Origin: Chaetorhynchus papuensis
Taxonomy: Eukaryota > Chordata > Aves > Passeriformes > Rhipiduridae
Direction: 5' to 3'
NCBI GenBank assembly: GCA_013396525.1
Contig: VWYX01001129.1
Span: 62,001 to 126,000, forward strand
DNA: 64,000 bases
A program made the position numbers and the translations under genes. Positions 1 through 14,100 of this stretch are shown here, piece by piece. The notes under the pieces were generated by a model, which was not told the DNA's origin, searched no databases, and worked only from the letters and a program-made list of their open reading frames with translations. The first letter of the stretch is position 1, and the number at the start of each line of letters is the position of its first letter.

Positions 1-423
1 CGTTATCAGAGCAAATGGCATGTTCAGCACTGCCAGCAGCAGGTCTGCAAAAGCCAGGCTTGCTAAGAGGATATTAATTGCAGATCGCATAGCTGCCTTC
101 TGGTAGACCATCAGGCAGACAACAAAGTTTCCAAGGAAAGAAACCAATAGGATAAATATCATAGCAGCAGAAAGAATGATCTGGAGTGGCAAACTCAAGC
201 TCCTGAAAACTTCTTGCGATGGCAGGATAGCTGTAGTGTTTACCAGGAAAGTACTTCTCTCAGTGGTGAGCACGGCACCTGAATTATATCTCAATGGCTG
301 TGTTGTGCCACTGCGAAGCAAGAACTGGGGAGTGGTAAAATTCGTATAGGCATTTTCATAAACAATGAAAGTAGCATTTGAGGTCCCAGAGTGGGCCAGC
401 GTCAACATTGCTGAGAAAACCAT
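1..423 (-). CDS. GPR63: GPR63 (PSP24-beta type orphan GPCR), N-terminal 141 residues, truncated by window edge
   Basis: Translating the minus strand from the ATG at 423-421 gives 141 uninterrupted residues running off the left edge. The residues match GPR63, an orphan class A G-protein-coupled receptor of the plasma membrane, paired with GPR45; lysophospholipid ligands have been proposed. The extracellular N terminus covers residues 1 to about 78 with three N-glycosylation sequons (N16-A-T, N28-F-T, N62-T-T). TM1 is about 80-105 and holds the conserved GN pair (N99). The first intracellular loop contains QKAAMRSAIN. TM2 starts near 116 with the LAFAD motif (D127 is the conserved TM2 aspartate). 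The tail of TM2 reads LNMPFALIT. Transmembrane and loop residues are far more conserved than the N terminus, as usual for this family. The ATG has a strong context (G at -3, G at +4). The rest of the receptor lies left of the window. GPR45 is the alternative, but the N-terminal start and the NDUFAF4 neighbour favour GPR63. Confidence 0.95.
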   Translation of the reverse strand, partial: MVFSAMLTLAHSGTSNATFIVYENAYTNFTTPQFLLRSGTTQPLRYNSGAVLTTERSTFLVNTTAILPSQEVFRSLSLPLQIILSAAMIFILLVSFLGNFVVCLMVYQKAAMRSAINILLASLAFADLLLAVLNMPFALIT

Positions 424-565
424 TGCTTCAGGAAAAATGAAAGCAGAACCAAAGGTCTTCAAGGCATTTCATCTTGTTCAGGCAGTATTTTTAACTGGTC
501 ATTTAGCAATCAAAATTCGAGGTTTGACAGCATCAAAGTTCTTAAGTTCATGTCAGTACTTCCAT
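424..565 (-). other. GPR63: GPR63 5'UTR part of the coding exon, with splice acceptor at its upstream edge
   Basis: Reading the minus strand, a pyrimidine tract of T and C (about 582-568) ends in CAG at 568-566 and is followed by ATGGAAG. This is a strong acceptor, so the coding exon probably starts at 565 and contributes 142 nt of 5'UTR. The segment has six upstream ATGs (565, 551, 533, 499, 472, 467), each followed by an in-frame stop before the main ATG. The acceptor implies at least one upstream non-coding exon, most likely in the CpG island near 23 kb. Cap-site position is not visible. Confidence 0.6.
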
Positions 566-1384
566 CTGAAAAAGAAGAAAGGAATGTAAATCAACAAAGT
601 AAAACTCTCTGAAACCAATGGGAACCTAATGATTGCTCAGCTTTCCTCAACGACCATAGGAGCCTTAATATATGTTTAAACTTCAAGTTGACACAATTTA
701 TATGGGAGTCTCTTTAATAGTTGGCCTTTCTCTCATAGATCCTGCTCCCGTAGTCCTGTTGATACTGTACAATACTCTCAACTCACTGCACTTTTTTTCT
801 ACCATAACCAAAACTGGAAAACTTTGGTGTTTGAAAATAAACTTTACTGATTAAGAATGAATAAATCAAACAAGTATTTTTATTTAAATCTCAAAATTTT
901 TGAACTAACTTTGTTATTTTGTTTTGAAATTGCCTACAGGTGGAAACTTTAATAACATTTCTAAACAGCTTAAATAGTATCAGTATATTGCCTATCTGCC
1001 TGTTTGGTAAGCACTGAAAAGCCTATTTATCTAAGTTATTGTACATAATACAGAATTCTGGGTTCCATGTCAGTCATCCACATCAGATGTCTCAGGAAAA
1101 ACATGCAAAACATCCTAACCTGTTATTATGAAATAACTTGTCCACAGGATAAAAGCATTTCTCAATTTTTTTCAGTTAGGGACTGACTCTTTAAGGTGCA
1201 GGAAACCATTACTTCTTTGGTTACTTACAACTCTTCCCCTGGCAATAAGTTTTCCTGCTTTCACAGGTCTAAGCATGTTTTTGTTAATTAATCTTGGTAT
1301 CCCGTATAATTTAACCATGTGCACCCTCTTCTTCCTTGTAAATCTAATCCTTAGCCATCCTGCTGAACTACCCCCCTTGTCATT

Positions 1385-1664
1385 ATAGAGTCACAGAATG
1401 GTTTGGGCTGGAAGGCTGGACAGGGACACCTTCCACTAGACCAGGTTGCTCAGAGTCCCATCCAACCTGGCCTTGAACACTTCCAGGGACAGGGCATCCC
1501 CAGCATCCCTGGGCAACCTGTACTGTGCCTCACCAGTCTCACAGTAAAGAATTTCTTCCTAGTATCTAGTGTAAATCTCTCATCCTTCAGCTTAAGACCA
1601 TTGCCCTTGTCCTTGTAGAAAGTCCCTCTTCAGCCCTCCTGCAGGCCCCCTTTAGGTACTGACA
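1385..1664 (-). mobile_element. CR1 LINE fragment, 3' end (avian type)
   Basis: The plus strand opens with the reverse complement of the CR1 3' terminus (ATAGAGTCACAGAATGG), followed by the usual order of CR1 3'UTR segments: TTCCACTAGACCAGG, GTTGCTCAGAG, CCATCCAACCTGG and so on, to CCCTTTAGGTACTGA. The element is therefore on the minus strand and 5'-truncated, as is typical. Divergence is moderate. Confidence 0.9.
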
Positions 1665-4112
1665 CAATGCAAGATTTTCTTTTATAGGTTACAAGCACCA
1701 TCTTGTTGCACTATTACTACTAGTATTGTACTGTTACATCTACTTACATGCACATATTCTTAAAAAATAAAATGCAAAGAAGTTGAGAGCTCTCTCCCCT
1801 TTTCAGTGCTAGCTCCTCCCCTCTATCTTGGACTACTAAATTAAACACTCTCAGAGCACACTGGCATCTGATCAAGCTGGAAACCAGAAGGATTCTATGC
1901 CCTTTTCAAAAAATGATCACTACAGCCAGAAACATAAAATGGGCTTCATCTCATTCATTATGGATGACAGCAATAGTCCCTTCTGGCTGTTCTCATGTTT
2001 ATCATCAGAAGAGGGATAAAGGCATTTGAGAGGGCAATCTCTCTCCTCCATCTCTGCACATGATGACAAGCTTTTGCTATTAACACAAGCAGCTTATGCT
2101 TGGTAGCACAAACCCTGCCCACAGTATTTATGCAGGTTCTGCTTAGTATCAATGTCAAGCAAATATGAAGGGAGGAAGGACTGTTTTCTATGAATTTACA
2201 CAAGAACCACATGCTTTGTGTAGGATCAAAAGTTTATCCTTTGCTGCTTAATACTCCACTGACAAAGAAATGAACTGTAAGACAAAAAAGTCTGATCTGT
2301 GCCCCCAGTTTGGACTTCTAGCAATCTGAAAGCACGCCTGCTCAGGCTGCTGTCAAGAATTCATCAAGTAACATCAGCACTGTGACCAGCTGCTTTCATT
2401 CCCTGACTATCCGCAAGCTCTATCACGAGATGATTTCCAGAGCCTGATTACCATCAGCATTTTTAAGACAAATAATTAACCTCTCTGTGTCCTTTGATTT
2501 TCAATGGGATCATGAACAGATATTATTATAAACATTCTAATTTAATTGACTCTTGTGAAGGGCTGATGCTGGCTGGACACCAGGTGCCCACAAGAGCTGC
2601 TCTTTCACTCCCCTCCTCAACTAGCCAGGGAAGAAGAAATATTACAAAAGGCTTGTGTGCTGAAATAAGAACAGGGAGAGATCACTCACCTGTTACCATC
2701 ACAGGCAAAGCCTCAACTTGGGGAAATTAGACTAAATTATTACCAATTAAAACAGAATAGGGTAATGAGAAAATAAAGCTAAATCTGAAAAACACCTTCA
2801 CCCCACCCCTCCCTTCTTCCTGAGTTTAACACTCTGCCTAGTTTTCTCTATCTCCTTCTCACCAGCAAAGCAGAGGGACATTTTGCAAAAATGACCAATT
2901 CCATTAACTTTATTATAGTTTTTTCATTCTCTCCATTCTTTCTCTTTAGTTTTATTTTTACACTAACTCCTTTAGAGAAAAAACCTCAATGTTAACTACA
3001 GGCTAAAGCACATATAATAGCCAAAGCTCTTCTTTTTTTGATCTATATAAACTTTTCCTTTACTTGTCTTCTTTAAAATTTCTTAGAATAAAATATATAG
3101 CCAACAGGAAAAAGCTTAACAGAACTTTCCAGAATAAATAAGAAATATTTTAGCAATGAACAAGAAAATCTCACCCAAAGTTCCACTGAGGTTTATGACT
3201 CCACAAGTTGAGAACACTATGAAGGAAAGGAAGCTGTAGCATGCTGCAGGGACTGCAAAAGAACATAAATTCAACAAATAATTCTGGATTCAAAATCTTG
3301 GAGCAAGAAAATTAGATCCCCAGGGCAGTATCTTTTAAAGCTAGGTAAGCAATACATCAGCAAAGGTAACTTCTGCATTTCTGATTGGCTTTGAATAGGT
3401 CTTTCCACCAAGGCTCTAAAAGAAACTAATCTGCCATTAGATAAATGTAAAACCCTCCTACAGACAATAATCAGTTTCAAATAGGAAATAAAAAAAGGAG
3501 TGTTTAGTTTTGCAGAGCAAAAACGTCACCAGAATGATCCTACAAAGGAAATCTTTACTGGGGTTCAAGCTCTTTAATCTATAGAGAAGAGGGAAATGCA
3601 AAACCATGACATTTACTGATGATGAACATGAACTGTTTTTCAGGTCAATTTAATAAAAACAAAGGTCAACTATAAAAAGGTACAGAGGGATCTCTTGAGA
3701 GTTAGTAGCAAGCTAAAAGTCTGCCCTATAAAATTCTGTGCTAGAGATAAAGCTATGCCTGTACTGAAAGAAGTTTTCTTCACACTAACAGATGCTAAAC
3801 CAATAATTACCATCCAGAAGAAAAGCAGATCTTCAAATTTTCATAGTCTGCTCTATGAAAACATCAGCAAAATGTTCAGAATTGTTAGCAAAGGAAGAAA
3901 ACCAGGAGCTAGCTATATACTCTGTATATTTAGATACACCACCTGCTACAGTACACATCTATGGCACCTCTTCAGTACTGTGTTCAGTTCTGCACCACCT
4001 GATCTCTATTCAAAAGCTACTGAAAAAAGGTATCATAGAGGTCTACTGAGTTTTTAGTGGCACAGGCTAAGTGAATGATTGCTGTCTCTCATAACATAAG
4101 AATAAGAAAAGC

Positions 4113-4486
4113 TGAAAAATCACAAAACACCTTTGGAGGTCATCTTTTCCAACCTCTCTGCTCAAGCAGGGCCACCTAGTAGAAGGCCACAGAAGAGAAG
4201 AATAGTCTCCTGATGGAGAATTTCCTGTTTCAGTTTCTGCCCGCTGCCTCTGTCACCTGGCACCACTGAAAAGATCCTGTCTCTGTCCTGTTTCTATCCT
4301 CCCTTCAGGTATTTATATACATTGGTAAGATCCCCCTGAGCCTTCTCTGCTCCATGCTGAAGAGTCCCACCTCTCTCAGCCTTTCCTCATGGAAGGGATG
4401 CTCTAGCCTCTTCATCTTTGTAACCCTTCACTGTACTCTCTTCACTATGTCCATGTCTCTCTCGAACTGAGGAGCCCACATCTGGA
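4113..4486 (-). mobile_element. CR1 LINE fragment, older copy
   Basis: Diverged CR1 3' region in reverse orientation. It starts with AAAAATCACAAAACACC, continues with TCTGCTCAAGCAGGGCCACC, then the CCTGAGCCTTCTCTGC / TGAAGAGTCCCACCTCTCTC segment and ends at the GAGGAGCCCACATCTGG block. Many substitutions suggest greater age than the copy at 1.4 kb. Confidence 0.85.
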
Positions 4487-7400
4487 AATTATTATTTCAC
4501 ATGTAATCATGAAAACACTTGCCCACAGGATGTTGTGGATGCCATAGAGCTTCTGTGAATTCAGACAGCAATTTAGGACATATTTCATATCATTATACAG
4601 ATGTCCATGTCAGAAAGAGGTGAATCACCCATTTCTCTGCTGACTGCAAAGGATACTTGGCCATCTGATTTGAATACAGACATCTGAGCACATACATGCA
4701 TTTACTTGACTAGCTTTAAGTATACATAACAGAATTTGCTCACACAGGTTAAGTTTACGTCCTTTATGCCACACAACCTCACACTCTGAAGAATGAAGTT
4801 CAGCAGAGGCTTAGATGATAATATGTAGCTTTAAAATAAAAGCTTTAAAAAGGAAAAAATTCAAACACCAGACAAACAACTGCTAATGTTCCATAGTCAA
4901 CAATCAAAGTTTCAGAAAATACTGCTTTATCCTAAATTTCTTTTAAACAGAAGAAACCAGACAAGGGAAGAAGGAGCCAAAGTGTTCTGCACCCTTAACT
5001 CAGTTGAAAAGATTGTGCTACCCTACATTTCTCAAGTGAGTAGCACCCAGTATATAGCAAAGAACAAAGGACTCACAAGCGTCTATAGTTTATTCCTAAC
5101 AAACCCAGAAAAAGTGCCCAAGAAAAGTAATCTCACATATGTTCTTTCACCACCCCAGCTGTCTATGCAAATAGCTACATCCTCTTTTGTGCTTTCTCCC
5201 CTCTGAGTGATGTTGCATGTTTCTCCGTCCAGCATTAAGAGAGAGGAGGAGAATGACCTCATCCAAGCTCCTGCCTGGACCCAGCCAAGTGTTTAAAGAG
5301 GAAAGAGAGAGATGGTCATCAGCAATATCTTTTCAAGAAGGACAAGGGAGTGAGCAGTGATGAGCTGTTGCAAAGAAGACACCTAACCTAGTAAGAGAAC
5401 TGCAGGCTTTGGACTGCATGCAGAAATTAATTCTTGAGCGTTGTTCCTGTGCTCATTGCTTCCCGATGGTTTCCAGCTCTTGTGCTCTGTTTATCACTCT
5501 GGGTATGAAATCTCTGTGTGCAATGCATACAGAATCTGCATGCTCAGATGTGGTTTGGATTTACACTTATCTAACCTGCAGGCAATGCTCTTTCTTGGCT
5601 ATCATTCTTCACGAAAGTTACTGACAATTCAGCCAATAAATTCAAGAGGTTCCCTTCTGTTGCAGTCATATATAAATTTTTCTTCTTTTTTTTCCCTCCC
5701 TACTTAAAGGCCTTCTTCCATGAGCATGCACATGATTATTAAACATGTGCCTCCACCCTTCTTCCTACCTTCCTTTCCCACGTTCCCAAAATTATATAAA
5801 GATAGAAATAGAAGATGAAAGAAAAGAGTAAAAAAAATTCACAGCAACAGCATTTCAGTCGTCACTTGCTCTTTGAGAAAGGCAGATCCTGTAATTGCAA
5901 AGCCCCAGTCCTCACTGAATGGTAATCACACAGCTTGTAAAAGACAACCATGCTTTGATAATTTAAATGGGTAAGCCTACTGATGGTCAGGTACTCAAGC
6001 AAGAGACAGATAGGTACCTTTTTGTTACAGCATTCTCACTTTCAGAACATGTACTCTCACAGATTCTCTTCAGATGCAAAAAAGCTTCATACAATCATAC
6101 TTTTTTCAATTTCAGTGCTGAAATTTACTGTGTATGCACATTTTCTCTCAAGCAAGGTTCTCACTCATATGCAACTTTCTTTTTATGGAACATAATAGAC
6201 ACAATTATTTCAATGAAGTACATACTTAAAGCTAAATAACACACACATTCCATTCATCAAATATAATTACTGCTAGAACTATGGTGTCTGTTTTTAACAG
6301 CTTTAGAAGCTAAAAGGTTCCTGTTCAAAATTTGGATAGCATGCTCAACTGGAAATAAAAGATTATACCTTACATGCAAAGCCGACATCAGTCAAAGCCA
6401 GGAACTCCAAAAAAAGAAAAAGGCGGGAACATAACAGTGCCATAACAACAGTTAACTCAGATCAGAACACACTATGAAGAGCTGCCAAAATGTTCAATGA
6501 CTTAATAAATTTGTCTGCTAAAAGCAAGCATATTTTCAATACTGACCAGCACCAAGATTTCATCCAGCATGCAAAAATCATTCTTATTTAGAAACCTGAA
6601 GGTAGCATTGCCTGGTACAGTGATCCTATTTCCTGGGGATGTTTTAAGTGGTCCCAGAAGCTTCTGCATGCTTTATAGCTTCTATCAATGGTTTTATTTT
6701 ACAGGCAAACTTCGGCAAAAAAAGATTTTTTGCAACATAAAAAAACATTTAAAAAGCAAAATATTCTTAGGGGAAAAACAATAAAAAGAAGCATGAAGGC
6801 CATGGGCTTATTTTGTTTTCAAAAGAATTTATGTGCCACAAGGAAATACTCAAGTATGTGCTCTCTGTCACCCCATTATTGCACAAAGCAGCCCAGGACA
6901 TACACCCCTCTCAATACGAATTGAGCATTGTTTCCTTTGTAATTAAGCAGAGGCAGGAACATGTTGCAATGGAATCCCTTCTGCTAACACCAGTGAAAAG
7001 AATGAGTCAGAGCCCAAAGCAGCATGGACAATGTTCTTACTCACCCAAAAGGAACCAGCAGTTTTCACTTTTAATACCTATTTACATATAACCTAAATTG
7101 AAACTAATCAACTAAACTGCATGAGTAGATGACCCATAAAATTATTCACAAGAGGCATTACTTTAATTTAGAAAATTGCTCTTTCTTCCACTCAATAAAC
7201 ACTACTGTGGCAATTTTCATAGGAAAGTACTATGGGAAAGAGTCACCTCTGCTTTGGGTCATTTAGTACAACTAATTGCTCTCTCAATGGTATTTCCTTA
7301 TGACCTTAATTCAGAGAGCCATTAACTGTCAAGAAACGTCAGCCATGGTAATAATTATTACTACTGTAAGCCACAAATACTCAAAATGTAAAAAATAACT

Positions 7401-10400
7401 TTATTTTCTTAGCTCTTGGGAAAAATCGTGTTCTCAATTTGCAGATCATGTAAAAGGACTTGGGCAGTTGGCAGTTCTAGGTTCATTTCTAATACTGCCA
7501 TATTTCCCCTGACTTCTAACTTTCCCTCTAGCTCAGTGGTCACATTAACCATATTCATGAAGAAGAGCTGAGTGAATATTGTAGTATACAGAACAAGAGT
7601 AAACAGTGAACATTATTGAAAACATACTATTTTAATTCCTAGTCTCTGCCTAGCTATTAGCATGCAACTAACAAGCTGAAAGCTTCCTAAATGATTAGAT
7701 TCCTAAATTTTAAGTTGTCTTTCGGATTATACATGCAATCACTATATGTCAGCGTGGCAACAAAAAAACCAACACACAAAACCCAAAGCATACCAATCCA
7801 GACAGGCTCCCACGAAGAACAGGAATCACAAGTCATCTTGTGCTGTTTTGTTCAGCAAATCATTCTCTTCCCAAATAACCTGCCAAAAAATAAAGAGAAA
7901 AAGTAAAATGTGACATGTTTACATTCAAGACAGGACAAGAGAAGAATAGGAAAATTTTCCCTGTAATAAAACTTTATTTTTATTGGGAGACATGGAATAT
8001 ACTGTGTCTCCTGACAGAAGGCAGATCGCATGCCCCTTTCTGGCAGAAGGTATGGGAAGGACTAAGGCATCAAAGTTTCACCAAACCAAAGAGATCCTCA
8101 GCTATGTCACCTGTGCATCATAAGAATCTCACCGGTATCTGCCAGGGTTGGAGTAACACATTGTTTCAGGTCTCATTTAGCTATGTTTATTTTGCTTGCA
8201 GACAAGCACACAGCAGCCAGCTGCTGTAAGTCTTACTGGATCTATCAAAATAAATTATTAGTCTTAACCATCAGAATCCTGATCTTGATATCTCCAAAGA
8301 CTCTCAAAACAGTAACATTTAAATTTACAAGGTACTACTGAGCATCATAAAGAAGATGAATAAATTTTCCCCAAACAGCAAAGATAACAGCATTGGAAAA
8401 GCAAAGGACAAGAAAACAGGTCTAGAGAGGAAGAATATATCATTAAAGTTTCAGTGCAGGATCTCAGCACCTCCTTCACACATGCCTGTACCAATCAATC
8501 ATCATCACACTGATAATATACCTCAGATAGTTAAAATAATTCCTGCAAACTGGGCCTAACATAGCTAAAAAGCTGCATATTGTATCATGACCTGTTCTTA
8601 ACTGAGAAGATCAATTTTCAATGAAGCTTTTCCTTATAATCTTGGAAGGAAGCCATAAAATTTCAGTGAGCCTTGAAAACTGTGTTTATGCCACATTAAC
8701 AGATTTAAGTGACCTAATATATAAATATTGTTTATATATATAAAGCAAGAGGAAAAATATATGAGACACTTTACATGCTTGGTTTTAAAAGGCTACATAA
8801 CTTTTAATTTCTGCGAGAATAAGCTTTAGGAACACCTGTAAGTCACCTCCACACTGGAACAAAAGATGTCAGGCTCCTTCAGGAACAGGTTCCTAAATAA
8901 ATGATGTACACGGGGGTTGAAGGACAAACCAGTCAATGAGTTTACAACTGCCTTCAGCAAGGGAAGCAGTAAGAACAAGCTGCACTCTAAGACAGCACAA
9001 AATGTACTGACCCCTCTGATCATTCAAGTGCTGAATTTCTGTAGCTGCAGCCAACCTAACACGGACTTCGAACACCCAAAGCATAAGGCTTGATTTGCCA
9101 GACTGGAGTCTGCTGAGACATCTGCCTTCTGCAGAACACATTATATAGCCACGATAAAAGCTGGTGTCGGAAAGATTTTTCTGATAATCTAGTGATACAA
9201 GTTGTTTCCCATTAGCACAAAAATTTGGTCTTTACATTTATTCCACAGAACAAGGAGAGAAGGAAAGCACAATTCTCAGATTCACCAATGGATAAAAGAG
9301 ATAAAATGCGGCCACTGGATTATTATAGACTTTCTCCATTTGGTTTGTTCCCTCTTTAGTGAGGTTAAGTAATATAAACTGTTAACCTTCCCTCTTCTGC
9401 TTACTGAAGTGTCAAAGAAGTGAATAGGTTTACAAGGAGGCATAAAACTACCTGGACAGATTAAATACCTTGATAACCTGTAAGATCTTCCCACCGGACA
9501 AGCACATCCTCTGACACAAGAGCCATTTCCAATCTCTCCTTACATGATCATAGAAAACATTCCCTACTCTCATTAAAATGAAAATATCTTTAAAATCAAT
9601 TTACACAAGCATCCAAAACATCATGATGAAATATGAAATTCTTTTACTTCAAGCCTCCAAGAAGGAAAAAAAATCAAAGTATTTTTTCAAAGTAAATCTG
9701 GAAAATTTTATCAAATTGGAGTACCTTGCAGAGCTTGCTGAGCAAGATTGTTTTGGGTACTTTTCTGTTGACAGTTTGGGGTTAACACTGCTTTATAATG
9801 TAATTCTTTTTCCACTCCGTTATAACTGATTAGTCAGGCTTTTTTCTAAGAACAGAGAGGGAAAGCTCTGTAACCCTTCATGAAGTTTGAGTGCAAGGAT
9901 TCCTGTTCATGCAAGGAGCTCTGCTTGTGGAATTACAACCTTGATGATATCAGCATTTAGACCTCGCAGAGCTACTGAAGGGATAGTCCTGACCTTTTCC
10001 TCCTTCATTCACTCATTCTTGAACCCAGCTCCCCGGTCCCAAAGCAGAATGAATAATCTGGACTAAAACAGACCCTGGCAAGCAAATTTAAAAGCTTCAC
10101 ATTTCTGGCCTGAAGCTGTGAAATGCTGGGGAACACACATCAAGGCTTAAGATGTAGATTTAGCTTCTACATACTAAGAGGTATTTTAATTCAAGACAGT
10201 CCTGTGCCAGAAGCAAGGATGGTGCAAAAACTTTACTTACTGATGATCACAAGGAAATTTGCATCTTATTAGGTCTATTTTGATTCCCCAAACCAGGAGC
10301 TGTCATTTCCACAGAACTGAAATAGTGGAACTAAAATCACAAAGATCTTAAACATAATTAAACTTCAAGGTGTTCCCCACTAGTATTCAGATTACATTAA

Positions 10401-11081
10401 AGACTTAGCAAGAGGCTAGAGAAGGTCAAAAATATTATGAAACTGCTTTTCAAATGAGTTGTAACTTTGTTACATACTTTACCAACAATTCTCTATGTCT
10501 CCTCATGCCTAGTCTATAGCTATATTTTATCAAGTTTTCTTAACATTTTCTTGGGATGCTAAGTCAAACCACAAGCAACGATGAAGTGAAACACTGAAAG
10601 CTAACTTCCTTCACAAAAAAAGTCAGTCCATCAGAAGATAATAAGCAAGTAAAAAACCAGCTTCAAGTCAGAAAGCTGTAAGAGAGTTGTCCTAAGGCTA
10701 TCTTGGCTTTTCAGCTACAGAAATTTCTCCAGTATATTCACTGAATGAAAGACAGAGCTCTGTGGAAATGTTTCACCTTCGTATACCTTAAGGTAAAGAT
10801 CTAAAGGCTCCTTGCATTACATCGTACTTCCTCTGTAGTGCCCCAGTATACCCAACATACACTATAGCATTGCCTTCTGCTACAAACAGGTGAAGATGAA
10901 TTTATTTTATTTGCCAGTAGTTTTGACAACAGCTGTTAACTGTTGTAAGCGAGAGCTTACAAAATTCAGCTTGTAAAAATGGTAGCACCAGCAGCAGCAC
11001 ACTACACCAGTGGAATTGAAGCTGTCTCTCCCACAAAACCAAACCTGATTCTAGAAACAAAATTTATTTTAACAAAAAAAT

Positions 11082-11101
11082 CATCTTTTTATAAAAAGAT
11101 G
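11082..11101. repeat. Perfect 20-bp palindrome
   Basis: The sequence CATCTTTTTATAAAAAGATG equals its own reverse complement over all 20 bases. It sits in the presumed GPR63 intron in an A/T-rich stretch. It has no spacer, so it could form a cruciform but not a stable RNA hairpin. It may be chance. Confidence 0.9.
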
Positions 11102-14100
11102 CAGGGATGCTACTGAAAAGGTGATTAGAATGACCAAATGTGTACTCTCTTCACACAGTGTGCTGCCCCCAAGTTCCTGGGATTTGATTTAACTCCCAGA
11201 GCAAAGCAATCAGCCCTGCTTCTGCTTTTCCCTCAGGGATTCAGGTGATGCTACAGCCAAGTTCTGTGCCTGCCCAGGAGTCTTGCTGCTGCAATACAGG
11301 TGTTATGGATCTTGTTTCTGGGTGCCTGGCTCACATGGAAGAGCTGCTGGTAGCAAGGCAAAGGGAGACTCCTGCTCACAGCATCCAGCTCTGAGAGCAC
11401 TCAGGGGCTGCAATGGTAACATTTAGCTGAGAACTAAGCAAAGATTTACTTTATATGCCTGTTTAGATTATAACTTTTCTTCTCATTCATATACAAGTGT
11501 GCATATATTTCCAATACTTATCATCATCATCTCTGTTCAGCCAAACACAAAATGATTAATACAAAAAAATAATCTAACAGTTAGCTATAAGTGTTTCTTT
11601 GATTTTTTTCCTCCAGATTTACCCAAGAGTTTACTTTTAGTCTATATTAGTCTACTAAAAATCAGCTGCATGTTACAAGAGTAACTTATCTTTCCTAGTA
11701 CAGAAACACAAAATAAATTATTTTTAGGTCATGCCAGCCAACTGGAATAACAATTTTAAGACAACAACTATTTTGGAGACATAATCCTAGTCAAAAATCT
11801 ATTCACACTAGAGATTTTAAAAGGCAGTTAAATTAAGAGTTCCCATCTGGACAACTCTCAGGGTGAGATGACATATTACAGACACTCAGACCCTATGCAA
11901 TATAGGCACTAACAATTTCTGTACAGACCCAACAAACAGGGCTTGGAACATGCACCCCAAAGAGATAAAAAACCATTGATTACATTTGCAAGCCAAAAAT
12001 ATTTAAATGAGCCATGATGATTTTTAAAGCACACTTTTGTTTTCATGTAATACAAGAGATCAGTACTTCAATGTTTTAATTATAAAAACGCAAAGCAAAC
12101 AAATACATGCATCAACTGAAGAATTCAAATCCTCCTTAAGAACAATCATGGTAAGTACCTTGTACTTCCTTGTTACGAATAAATTAACAGTTAATCAAAG
12201 GGACTTTGTACTACTCATTAGTTCTGTGCTACGTGGGAACTGTTAAGCAACAGTAGACCAAATCAAATGCCTTGCATAGATAGTTACAGCAGTTCTGAGT
12301 TCACAAACTTTGTATTTAAGAAAGGCTTCTTTCCACGGAAAAGCTCCTTCAGTAGTAAGTTAGGGATTGTCACAATATTTTTAAAAAGTAATGAATACAA
12401 AAAAACCAAAAACCTGAAAAAACACACACCATCAAAAAGAACAACCACCGAAAAATAAAAACTTCCCAAACCTCTCAAACCTACAAAGAGAAGTATTACC
12501 TTACCAGAAAGGTGTAATCCATTAATTTCTGTTGTCTTCCACTTTGGTAGCTAAAGATCCTATTTCCCTACTCAACCAAAGGCTGTTTAAGTATGCTCAA
12601 CTAATGACTTTTGCAAATAATAACAGTGTTTCTTCAGTAACACAGAAGTTTATTTAGTCTCAATTTATAGACAAAATTGATCCTGAGAAAATACTGTATG
12701 GAATTTATCATCCTGCACCCAGAGTAACTCTAAATAGCATAATAAATGTAACATAGAACTTCTAATTCAATTACAGCTACTCAGTAACGGCTGAAAAATT
12801 CAGACCGAGAGACTCATATAAACTTTTTAAAACACTGAAACACACAAAAGTTAGAAACAACTCAAAGTCATGGGCATGATTTATAGGAAAACAAGTGCAA
12901 TGACATCCACCATGAGATCAGAAAATTAAACCCTTGCCTCTATGTTCTGTCTAAATCTCTCTATAAACCTTAATGATACTGCTGAAATTAACATTATTCA
13001 GCATAACACATCAAAAACCAACACACACAAAATCAGAAGTGATGTTTCTGCTGTATTTCCAACTCAGGAGACAAAAAAAAAAAGCTCTTTATTGACAGCT
13101 TTCTCATGGGTCCTGCTGCTCCTTCCACCACACAATGAGCACACAGAGAGTGACTTATAGGAAAGATTCATGGCATCAGCAGCAAACAGCCACCAGGACA
13201 ACTGAACACGCTCAGTTCCAAAGCCCCTCAGCAAAGGAGCAATTAAAGAGGACAAGTCATGTTTTATATGCTATGAAGTTCTAGTCTGTGCCTAGTTACT
13301 GTTCCAAAGAAAAGACAGTGGCAGATCCTGATCCATATGCAAACTGACAGTACTCATATAAATACAATAAACCCAGTCATTTGACAGTCATGGAGGGAAA
13401 AGTTATGGTGCACTTAATGCCATCTCCACAGAGACCTCTGCTGCCTAGCTGGCTGAAAAGACCAGAAACAGTTCTCTCAAACGTACTCTAAATAACAGTT
13501 CCAACACTGAATGTTGGGAAGGTTTAACACTGCTGGAACAATGACACATTTTCCAGAATGTGTTTTACTGAACACAGTTTAATTTCAATTCACAACGCAT
13601 AGAATGGAAATTCTACATTCCAACCTGTACATACTTGAAAACCTTCCTTAGCCTTCCACTTTATATTTAGCTCACAAACTACCTTTGCTTGGCAAGTTCT
13701 TACCATTTTCAGCCTTACCAAGAGCTCTCCAGACCTCCTTTTTGTTACAGAATTAGCTAAGGCAAGTTTCTGAAGCTCCACAGACTGAACCATTGCCAGT
13801 CCTCACCTTGCCAACAGCAGAGGTTGCTGTCTGTCCTGGAGGCTCAGCTTACTTAAGTCAAGTCTTTATCCCTATTAGCCGCCTGCTAAGCTAGAATGGC
13901 TCAGGTATGCTTGCCCTTCTCACTGGTAAGAAAAAAAACCACCTCTGCTCTATCAGTCAATCACCCTGGTGTGGAAACTTGATACATTTTCAGCAAAAGC
14001 ACCAGGAAAAAAGAGCCAGGTATCTTCTCAGGCAGAGCGAGTATCAAAACCACAATTCAATTGCCCTGCTCCGAGCAGCTTCATGTATGTATATCAAAAA

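Noticed and set aside
365..589. 74-codon plus-strand ORF
   Set aside because: Antisense to the GPR63 start exon and leader, which carry the recognisable protein on the other strand.
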